DNA of 64,000 bases from Multivorans sp965232105. Lineage in GTDB: Bacteria; Acidobacteriota; Thermoanaerobaculia; Multivoradales; Multivoraceae. Both the position numbers and the translations under genes were made by a program. Of the stretch, positions 52,492 through 59,828 are shown piece by piece. The notes under the pieces were generated by a model, which was not told the DNA's origin, did not search any database, and saw nothing but the letters and a program-made list of their open reading frames with translations. The stretch is taken from assembly GCA_965232105.1 (NCBI GenBank), contig OZ246956.1, positions 2,108,001 through 2,172,000 on the forward strand, given 5' to 3'. How positions within the stretch are numbered: the stretch's first letter is position 1; each line of letters begins with the position of its first letter.

Positions 52492-54093
52492 ATGCCCTTG
52501 ACCGAGAGCTACGTTCCCGCCGATACGAGTTCACCCGTCCTCGAGACGACCGTCGGCGGCATCCTGCGCGACGCCGCGGCCAGGGCTCCGGACCAGGCAG
52601 CTCTGATCGAGGGCGTGCCGGGCGAGCGTCGGTCCTGGACCTACGCCGAACTCCTGGCCGACGCGGAGCGCGTGGCGCGGGCGCTGGCTGCCCGCTTCGA
52701 GAAGGGCGATCGGGTCGCCGTGTGGGCGCCGAACATCCCGGAGTGGGTGCTGCTCGAGTACGGCGCGGGCCTGGCCGGCGTGGTCCTGGTCACGGTCAAC
52801 CCGGCCTACCAGCCGAAGGAACTCGAGTACGTCCTGCGGCAGTCCCGATCCTCCGGCATCTTCTACCTGCGTTCGTTCCGCGGCAACCCGATGGAGGAAT
52901 CGCTCAGGCAGGTTGCGGACCGTCTGCCGGATCTTGTGGAACTCATCCCGTTCGACGACTTCGAGGAGTTCGTCGCCTCCGCGCCGGACGACGTGGAATT
53001 GCCCGAGGTGAGTCCGGACGATCCGGTCCAGATCCAGTACACGTCGGGGACCACCGGCTTTCCCAAGGGCGCCTACCTCCACCACCGCGGGATCACGAAC
53101 AATGCGCGTTTTGTCGCCGAGCGCCTTGGCGTCAAGCCTGGCGACGCCTACGTCAACCCGATGCCCCTGTTCCACACGGGCGGCTGCGTGCTCGGCGTGC
53201 TTGGCCCCTGCCAGCAGCAGGCGACCCTGGTCAATCTGGTGATGTTCGAACCCGGGCTCATGCTGGCGCTGATCGAAGAGTTGCGCGCCACCCACCTGCT
53301 CGGCGTACCGACGATGCTCATCGCGGTGATGGAGCATCCCGACTTCGACCGCCGCGACCTTTCTTCCATCCACACCGTCTGCTCGGGCGGCGCGACGGTG
53401 CCCGCCGACCTGGTACGGCGGATCGAGAAGACGCTCGGCGTGCAGTTCTCGATCATCTACGGCCAGACGGAGGCGTCCCCCGGCGTGACGCTGATGAAGC
53501 CGGACGACAGCGAGGAGGACAAGGCGAACACGCTCGGACCGGTCCTGCCGCAGACCGAGATGAAGGTGATCGATCCCGAGACCGGCGCCACGGTGCCGAT
53601 TGGCGAGTCGGGGGAACTCTGTTGCCGCGGGTATCTCGTGATGCTCGGGTACTTCGAGATGCCGGACAAGACCGCCGAGACGATCGACGAGGACGGCTGG
53701 CTGCATAGCGGCGACCTGGTGACGATGGACGACCGCGGCTACACGACGATCACCGGCCGGCTGAGGGACATGATCATCCGCGGTGGCGAGAACATCTATC
53801 CGCGCGAGATCGAGGAGTTGCTGTTCGAGCACCCGCAGGTTTCGGACGTGGCGATCGTCGGCCTGCCGGACGAGCGTTGGGGCGAGATCGTCGGCGCTTT
53901 CATTCGAGACGCGGACCCGGCCAACCCGGCCTCGGACGCGGAGCTCCACACCTACTGCCGCGAGAATCTGGCGCCGCAGAAGACGCCCAAGGCCTGGTAC
54001 CGGGTCGACGACTTCCCGCTGACGCCGTCCGGGAAGATCCAGAAATTCGTGCTCGTGGACGAGTGGAGGAAGGGCGCCTACAGCGCGGCGTGA
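52492..54093 (+). CDS. AMP-forming acyl-CoA synthetase
   Basis: 533-residue ANL-superfamily enzyme that would activate a carboxylic acid to its CoA thioester. The P-loop motif YTSGTTGFPKGA is at 183-194, with IIYGQTEASP (A5), DGWLHSGDL (A7) and the hinge/catalytic LPLTPSGKIQKF-like end with the A10 lysine (TPSGKIQKF). ATG 52492 has a GGAGGAGG site upstream. First gene of the acyl-CoA operon with carboxylase, hydratase and GST. The substrate is unknown: a branched or isoprenoid acid would suit the carboxylase. Confidence 0.93.
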   Translation: MPLTESYVPADTSSPVLETTVGGILRDAAARAPDQAALIEGVPGERRSWTYAELLADAERVARALAARFEKGDRVAVWAPNIPEWVLLEYGAGLAGVVLVTVNPAYQPKELEYVLRQSRSSGIFYLRSFRGNPMEESLRQVADRLPDLVELIPFDDFEEFVASAPDDVELPEVSPDDPVQIQYTSGTTGFPKGAYLHHRGITNNARFVAERLGVKPGDAYVNPMPLFHTGGCVLGVLGPCQQQATLVNLVMFEPGLMLALIEELRATHLLGVPTMLIAVMEHPDFDRRDLSSIHTVCSGGATVPADLVRRIEKTLGVQFSIIYGQTEASPGVTLMKPDDSEEDKANTLGPVLPQTEMKVIDPETGATVPIGESGELCCRGYLVMLGYFEMPDKTAETIDEDGWLHSGDLVTMDDRGYTTITGRLRDMIIRGGENIYPREIEELLFEHPQVSDVAIVGLPDERWGEIVGAFIRDADPANPASDAELHTYCRENLAPQKTPKAWYRVDDFPLTPSGKIQKFVLVDEWRKGAYSAA

Positions 54094-54163
54094 GATCTGA
54101 CATGATCGCCGCTCTTCACGCAGACTTCTCTTCGCCGCTCTGTTGCTTGCGAGCGGCATAAGC

Positions 54164-55795
54164 ATGCAGGCTCTTAGATCCAACGTCGACATCCGTTCGG
54201 CGCAGTTCAGGAAGAACCGCGACGACATCCTGGAGCAGATCGAGCAGGTGAACGGCCTGCTCGAGCAGGTGTCAGGCGGTGGTGGACCGGAGGCGATGAA
54301 CCGCCTGCGGAGCCGCGGCAAGCTGCCGGTGCGCGAGCGTGTCGCGAACGCGCTCGATCGGGACAGCCCGTTCCTGGAGATCTCCCCACTCGCGGCCTGG
54401 AACTCTTACTACACGGTCGGCTCGGGCTTCGTGCTGGGCGTCGGCGTGATCTCGGGCACGGAGTGCGTGATCCTCGGCCACGACCCGTCGGTTCGCGCCG
54501 GCGCGTTCAACGAGTTCAACTCGAAGAAGCTGATGCGCGGCCTCGAGATCGCGCGGGTCAACCGGCTGCCCTACGTCCAGTTCGTGGAGTCCGCGGGGGC
54601 CGACCTGCGCGGCAACACGGGTGACGATCCGGACGCGCAGACGAAGCGGACCATCGGCCATTTCGGGGAGTCGGGACGGCTGTTCTACGAGATCTCCGAG
54701 CTCTCCAAGATGCGGATCCCGACGGTGTCGATCGTCTTCGGCGCCTCGACCGCGGGCGGGGCGTACCAGCCGGGGATGAGCGACTACAACATCTTCGTCA
54801 GGAACCAGGCGATGGTCTCGCTCGGCGGGCCGCCACTGGTCAAGATGGCGACCGGCGAGGACGCTGAGCCCGAAAGCCTGGGCGGCGCCGACATGCACTG
54901 CCGCGTTTCCGGGCTGGGCGACTACCTCGCCCAGGACGAGATGGACGGCATTCGGTTGCTTCGGGACGTGGTTCACCACCTGAACTGGCGCAAGGAAGGC
55001 CCCGGGCCCAGCCTGCCGCCAGATGATCCCGTGCTCGATCCCGAAGAACTGCTCGGCCTCGTCTCTCGCGATCTGCGCTCGCCGCTCGACATCCGCGAGG
55101 TGATCGGACGCGTCGTCGACGGTTCCCGGTTCGAGGAGTTCAAGCCGCTCTACGGGCCGACGATCGTCTGCGGCTGGTCCTCGATCCACGGCTACCCGGT
55201 CGGCATCCTTGGCAACAACGGCGCGCTGTTCTCCGAGTCGGCCGAGAAGGCGACGCAGTTCATCCAGCTCTGCAACCAGATCGACGTGCCGCTTCTCTTC
55301 CTGCACAACATCACCGGCTACATCGTCGGCACGGACTACGAGCAGGGCGGGATCACGAAGAACGGCTCGAAGATGATCAACGCGGTCGCGAACTCGACCG
55401 TGCCGCACCTGTCGGTGATCGTCGGCGCTTCGTACGGCGCCGGCAACTACGGCATGAGCGGCCGCGCCTACGGCACCCGGTTCACGTACATCTGGCCGAC
55501 CGCGAAGATCGCGGTGATGGGCCCGGAACAGATGGCCGGCGTGATGACGATCGTGACCCGCAGAGCCGCGCAGCGGCGCGGCATCGAGTTCGACGAAGAG
55601 GCGGACAGGAAGCGCGCGGCCGGCGTGATCCACTGGGCGGAGAAGCGCTCGCTGGGTCTCTACGCGACGTCGCGGGTTTCCGACGACGGCATGATCGACC
55701 CGCGCGACACCCGCACCGTGCTCGGCCTGTCGCTGTCCGCCTGCCACAGCCGGGCGGTCGAGGGAGCGAAGGGCTATGCCGTCTTCAGGATGTAA
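54164..55795 (+). CDS. Acyl-CoA carboxylase carboxyltransferase (beta) subunit
   Basis: 543-residue carboxyltransferase that moves a carboxyl group from biotin to an acyl-CoA. Crotonase-type core features: FVESAGADLR, the oxyanion-hole SIVFGASTAGGAYQPGMSD and SLGGPPLVKMATG with LGGADMHC. The C-terminal half has LHNITGYIVGTDYEQGGI and IVGASYGAGNYGMSGRAY. These resemble 3-methylcrotonyl-CoA or geranyl-CoA carboxylases more than propionyl-CoA ones. ATG 54164 starts MQALRSNVDIRSAQFRKN, the family N-terminus. The biotin-carrying partner follows 6 bases downstream. Confidence 0.93.
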   Translation: MQALRSNVDIRSAQFRKNRDDILEQIEQVNGLLEQVSGGGGPEAMNRLRSRGKLPVRERVANALDRDSPFLEISPLAAWNSYYTVGSGFVLGVGVISGTECVILGHDPSVRAGAFNEFNSKKLMRGLEIARVNRLPYVQFVESAGADLRGNTGDDPDAQTKRTIGHFGESGRLFYEISELSKMRIPTVSIVFGASTAGGAYQPGMSDYNIFVRNQAMVSLGGPPLVKMATGEDAEPESLGGADMHCRVSGLGDYLAQDEMDGIRLLRDVVHHLNWRKEGPGPSLPPDDPVLDPEELLGLVSRDLRSPLDIREVIGRVVDGSRFEEFKPLYGPTIVCGWSSIHGYPVGILGNNGALFSESAEKATQFIQLCNQIDVPLLFLHNITGYIVGTDYEQGGITKNGSKMINAVANSTVPHLSVIVGASYGAGNYGMSGRAYGTRFTYIWPTAKIAVMGPEQMAGVMTIVTRRAAQRRGIEFDEEADRKRAAGVIHWAEKRSLGLYATSRVSDDGMIDPRDTRTVLGLSLSACHSRAVEGAKGYAVFRM

Positions 55796-55801
55796 AGCGG
55801 C

Positions 55802-57805
55802 ATGATCACTCGACTCCTGGTCGCCAATCGCGGTGAGATCGCGCGGCGGATCTTCCGCTCGGCGCGCGACATGGGGATCGCGACCGTCGCGGTCTACGCC
55901 GACGGCGACGCGGACGCGCCCTTCGTGGCCGAAGCGGATGTCGGGGTAGCGCTGGACGGCCGTTCGTCGGCGGAAACCTACCTGGACGTGGAGAAGGTGC
56001 TGGCCGCGGCCGCCCGGACCGGCGCCGACGCGGTGCATCCCGGCTACGGCTTCCTGTCCGAGAACGCGGACTTCGCCCGCGCGGTGACCGACGCCGGCCT
56101 GGTCTGGGTCGGCCCGTCGCCCGAGGCGATCGCCGCGATGGGCGACAAGCTCTCGGCGAAGGCTCTGATGCGCGAGGCGAACGTGCCGACGCTTCAGGCA
56201 GTCGAACTCGGCGACGGCGCCGACCTGGCCGCGGCGGCGGCGGAAGTCGGCTTCCCGGCCCTGGTCAAGGCTGCGGCCGGTGGCGGCGGACGCGGCATGC
56301 GGGTCGTCGAGTCGGAGGAGGAACTCGAGGCCGCGGTCGAGGGCGCGCGCCGCGAAGCGGCGGCCGCGTTCGGCGATGGCACCGTGTTCCTGGAGCGCTG
56401 GCTGGCGTCCTCGCGCCACGTCGAAATCCAGATCCTGGGCGACCTGCACGGCAACCTCGTCCACTGCTTCGAACGGGAATGCTCGATCCAGCGACGCCAC
56501 CAGAAGATCATCGAGGAGGCGCCGTCGCCGGTCGTGAGCGACGAACTCCGGGCCCGCATGGGCGCGGCGGCGGTGGCCGCCGGACAGGCGATCGGCTACA
56601 GCTCGGCCGGCACGGTCGAGTTCCTGGTCGAGCAGCCGGCGGACGGGTCCGCGCCGACCGACTTCTGGTTCCTCGAGGTAAACACCCGGCTGCAGGTGGA
56701 GCATCCGGTGACCGAGGAGATCACCGGCCTCGACCTGGTCCGTGAGCAGCTCCGCGTGGCGCAGGGTGAGGAACTCGGCTTCGGCCAGGAGGATCTCGCA
56801 ATCGTCGGCCACGCGATCGAGGCCCGGCTCTACGCGGAGGATCCGGCGAACGACTTCCTGCCTCAGACCGGGCGGGTGCAGTGTTGGCAGCCGGCGCCGG
56901 GGATGAACGCGCGCTTCGACTCCGGGATCGAGAGCGGGAGCGAGGTCGGCATCGAGTTCGATCCGATGCTCGCCAAGGTGATCGTCGGCGCGGCGACGCG
57001 ACGCGAAGCCGCGCTCCGGCTCGCCCGAGTTCTGGAGACGACGCGGGTGCAGGGCATTCGGACCAACCGGGACTTCCTGGTTGTGACGCTCCGCTCACCG
57101 GAGTATCTGGCCGGCGATACGACGACCGACTTCATCGAGCGGGTGGCGCCGCAACCCGTGCGCCTGCCGTCGGCCGACGAACTGGTCGCCGCGGGAATCT
57201 GCGCGGTGATGGCCGCCCAGCACGACCGCAGGCAGGCGGCGCGGATCCATCCGACGATCGTCAGCGGCTGGCGCAACACGGTGATGCCCTACGAGCGGGC
57301 CGAGTTCGAGGCCGCAGCCGGCGACGCGCTCCGGATCGAGTACCGGATCCAGCGCGACGGCCGGTTCCATACGCGCGCCGCGGCCGGCGACAGCGAGCCG
57401 AGCCGACACATGGTCGAGTTGCGCCGGCGCGCCGCGGACGGCGTCGAACTCGTGATCGACGGCCGCAGGTTCCGATCGACCGTGACGGCCGACGGCGACC
57501 GCTGGCTCGTGCACGGCCCGCAGGGCGACGTCGAACTGCGGGAGCTGCCGCGGTTCCCGGTCGCCGGGCTTGAAACGGTTGCCGGCGGTTTGACCGCGCC
57601 GATGCCGGGCAAGGTGATCTCGACCCACGCCGCTGTCGGCGATCGAGTCGAGTTGGGCCAGCTCCTTTTGGTTCTGGAAGCGATGAAGATGGAGCACCGC
57701 GTCACCGCGCCGGAGCCGGGCACCGTTTCCGAGTTCCGCGTCGCCGAGGGCGAACAGGTGGGGAACGGCGAACTGCTCGTTGTCGTCGACGAGGACGAGG
57801 CGTAG
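55802..57805 (+). CDS. Acyl-CoA carboxylase biotin carboxylase/carrier (alpha) subunit
   Basis: 667-residue ATP-grasp biotin carboxylase fused to a biotinyl carrier domain. It begins MITRLLVANRGEIARRIFRS. The ATP-binding glycine loop is KAAAGGGGRGMR, the metal/catalytic part is FLEVNTRLQVEHPVTEEITG and the C-terminal biotinylated lysine lies in LLVLEAMKMEHRV. The length and architecture match the 3-methylcrotonyl/acyl-CoA carboxylase alpha chain. Together with the beta subunit at 54164 it forms one holoenzyme. Confidence 0.96.
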   Translation: MITRLLVANRGEIARRIFRSARDMGIATVAVYADGDADAPFVAEADVGVALDGRSSAETYLDVEKVLAAAARTGADAVHPGYGFLSENADFARAVTDAGLVWVGPSPEAIAAMGDKLSAKALMREANVPTLQAVELGDGADLAAAAAEVGFPALVKAAAGGGGRGMRVVESEEELEAAVEGARREAAAAFGDGTVFLERWLASSRHVEIQILGDLHGNLVHCFERECSIQRRHQKIIEEAPSPVVSDELRARMGAAAVAAGQAIGYSSAGTVEFLVEQPADGSAPTDFWFLEVNTRLQVEHPVTEEITGLDLVREQLRVAQGEELGFGQEDLAIVGHAIEARLYAEDPANDFLPQTGRVQCWQPAPGMNARFDSGIESGSEVGIEFDPMLAKVIVGAATRREAALRLARVLETTRVQGIRTNRDFLVVTLRSPEYLAGDTTTDFIERVAPQPVRLPSADELVAAGICAVMAAQHDRRQAARIHPTIVSGWRNTVMPYERAEFEAAAGDALRIEYRIQRDGRFHTRAAAGDSEPSRHMVELRRRAADGVELVIDGRRFRSTVTADGDRWLVHGPQGDVELRELPRFPVAGLETVAGGLTAPMPGKVISTHAAVGDRVELGQLLLVLEAMKMEHRVTAPEPGTVSEFRVAEGEQVGNGELLVVVDEDEA

Positions 57806-57836
57806 CGGCCCGAGGGTTGGCGGGAGGAGGATGGGA

Positions 57837-58640
57837 ATGACGAACCAGCCGGGGACCGACTATTCGCTCTACGAAGTCCGATCCGGGGCGGCGGTCATCA
57901 CGCTGAATCGCCCGGAACGGCGCAACGCCCTGTCGCCGGGGCTGATCACCGAGGTCTACGACCACCTGACGGCGGCCCAGGCCGACGACGCCGTCCGGTC
58001 GATCGTGATCACCGGAGCCGGCAAGGGCTTCTGTTCGGGCGCGGACCTCAAGCGGCAGCCGGGCGAGGGCGAGTCGGACCGGATCGTGCCCTATCCGGAT
58101 CTGCTGACCGCGATCTGGGAGGGCGAGAAGCCCGTGATCGCCGCGGTGAACGGCCACGCCTTCGCCGGCGGGCTGGGCATGGTCGCGGCCTCCGATCTCG
58201 TGATCACCGCCGAGGAGGCGATGTTCAGCTTCAGCGAAGTGCGGATCGGCGTGATCCCGGCGATCATCGCCGTCGTCTGTCTGCGCAAGCTGGGACCGCA
58301 CCACGGCATGAGGCTGTTCCTGACCGGCGACCGATTCAACGGCCGCCAGGCGGTCGAGTACGGCCTGGCGCACAAGGCGGTACCGCGCGACGATCTGTGG
58401 TCCGTGGTCCAGGAGGAGATCGACGCGATCAACCTGGGCGGCCCGACGGCGGTCACAGAATGCAAGAAGCTGGTCCGTGCGGTGCCGGACATCTCGCTCG
58501 CCGAGGGGTTCGAGCTGACCCAGGGCTGGAGCCGTCGCATGTTCCAGGGCGACGAAGCGGCCGAGGGCATGGCCGCGTTCCGCGAGAAGAGGAAACCGAG
58601 TTGGGCGGCGGCTGTGGGCGGCGCCGGCGATTCGTCGTGA
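57837..58640 (+). CDS. Enoyl-CoA hydratase/isomerase (methylglutaconyl-CoA hydratase-like)
   Basis: 267-residue crotonase. VITLNRPERRNALSPGLITE, the oxyanion-hole GAGKGFCSGADL and AAVNGHAFAGGLGMVAASDL are the family motifs; the catalytic region reads FSFSEVRIGVIPAIIAVVCL. In the leucine/isoprenoid pathway such an enzyme hydrates the product of the carboxylase. ATG 57837 has GGGAGGAGG about 8 bases upstream; the ATG at 57831 lies too close to it. Stop overlaps the GST start (GTGA). Confidence 0.92.
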   Translation: MTNQPGTDYSLYEVRSGAAVITLNRPERRNALSPGLITEVYDHLTAAQADDAVRSIVITGAGKGFCSGADLKRQPGEGESDRIVPYPDLLTAIWEGEKPVIAAVNGHAFAGGLGMVAASDLVITAEEAMFSFSEVRIGVIPAIIAVVCLRKLGPHHGMRLFLTGDRFNGRQAVEYGLAHKAVPRDDLWSVVQEEIDAINLGGPTAVTECKKLVRAVPDISLAEGFELTQGWSRRMFQGDEAAEGMAAFREKRKPSWAAAVGGAGDSS

Positions 58641-59248
58641 CGATCCAGCTCTACCACTGCAAGGGTGCCCGTTCGCTCCGTCCCGTGTGGACGCTGGAAG
58701 AGATGGGCATCCACTACGACCTGCACGTGCTGCCGTTTCCGCCCCGGGTCTTCAAGAAGGACTACCTGGGAACCAACGTCCTGGGCACGGTCCCGTGCAT
58801 GATCGACGGCGACGTCCACATGACGGAGTCCTCGGGGATGGCGAAGTACCTGGTCGACCGCTACGGCCCGACCCCGATCGCCGTCGACGTGGACGACCCG
58901 GAGTACGGCGCGTACCTCAACTGGCTCTTCTACAGCGACGCGACGTTGACCTTCCCGCAGACGCTGTTCCTCCGCTACACCCGCCTCGAGCCCGAGGAGA
59001 GGCGGGTTCCCCAGGTTGCCGAGGACTATCGCAAGTGGTTCCTCGGCCGGCTGCGGCTGGTGGAGAAGGCGACCTCGGACGGCCGCGACTTTCTGTGCTG
59101 CGACCGCTTCACGATCGCCGACATCTGCGTCGGCTACGGCCTGCACCTGGCGACGTCGCTTGGCATCGACGACTTCGGGGAGAACGTGCGGCGCTACTGG
59201 ACACGGCTGCAGGAAGTCCCTTCGTACCAGCGGATCCGAGAGGTCTGA
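58637..59248 (+). CDS. Glutathione S-transferase family protein
   Basis: 203-residue GST. The start VTIQLYHCKGARSLRPVWTL replaces the usual catalytic serine/tyrosine region with C8/K9-G-A-R-S-L-R, typical of bacterial beta/theta-like members. NVLGTVPCMIDGD has the cis-proline, HMTESSGMAKYL contacts glutathione and FTIADICVGYGL is the C-domain box. GTG 58637 overlaps the hydratase stop, so it is part of the acyl-CoA operon. Unrelated in detail to the GST at 8126. Confidence 0.9.
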   Translation: MTIQLYHCKGARSLRPVWTLEEMGIHYDLHVLPFPPRVFKKDYLGTNVLGTVPCMIDGDVHMTESSGMAKYLVDRYGPTPIAVDVDDPEYGAYLNWLFYSDATLTFPQTLFLRYTRLEPEERRVPQVAEDYRKWFLGRLRLVEKATSDGRDFLCCDRFTIADICVGYGLHLATSLGIDDFGENVRRYWTRLQEVPSYQRIREV

Positions 59249-59284
59249 GGCAACTCCGGGTTGCACCGCGAGAACGGAACATCG

Positions 59285-59821
59285 GTGAAACCTGACGGAC
59301 CCCGGCTTCGACCGCTACGTTGGCGGACCAAGTCGGTCCTGTTTTCGGTCGCTGCCCCGCTCCTCCTTCTCGCCGGCTGCGGACCGCCCCAGAACCTGCC
59401 GACGCCGGAACAACCGATCGCGTACAACCACCTGGTCCACATCGAGGCCGGGCTCGAATGCACCCGCTGCCATCGCGGCGCGGAAGAGGGCGTACATGCC
59501 GGCATGCCGTCGGTCCAGGCCTGCGCCGGCTGTCATCGGCGCGAGATCCCCGACCATCCGGAAGTGCAGAAGGTCATGCTCGCCAACGAAAACCGCGAGC
59601 CGATCCTGTGGGCCAAGGTGAACGTGATCCCGGACTCGGCGATGGTCCATTTCAATCACCGCGCCCATGCCCGTGCCGGCATCGAGTGCCTGGCCTGCCA
59701 CGGGGACGTCGCCGCGATGACCGTCGCCGAGCCCGTCCGCAACGTTGCCGATATGGGATGGTGCGTGGAGTGTCACCGCGAGAACGAGGCCAGCGACGAC
59801 TGTCTGGCGTGCCACCGGTGA
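59285..59821 (+). CDS. actA: Pentahaem cytochrome c, alternative complex III ActA-like
   Basis: 178-residue lipoprotein-like cytochrome (signal APLLLLAGCGPP) with five CxxCH haem sites: CTRCH, CAGCH, CLACH, CVECH and CLACH. Spacing and the additional FNHRAH and YNHLVH motifs match the multihaem ActA/cytochrome c7-type subunit that passes quinol electrons out of alternative complex III. It is followed by split ActB and ActC genes. GTG 59285 is chosen; a TTG at 59261 is also in frame. Confidence 0.9.
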   Translation: MKPDGPRLRPLRWRTKSVLFSVAAPLLLLAGCGPPQNLPTPEQPIAYNHLVHIEAGLECTRCHRGAEEGVHAGMPSVQACAGCHRREIPDHPEVQKVMLANENREPILWAKVNVIPDSAMVHFNHRAHARAGIECLACHGDVAAMTVAEPVRNVADMGWCVECHRENEASDDCLACHR

Positions 59822-59828
59822 GGTTCCG

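Noticed and set aside
54272..56812. Long minus-strand open frame opposite the carboxylase genes
   Set aside because: Antisense to two strongly supported genes, with low-complexity composition and no start signal.
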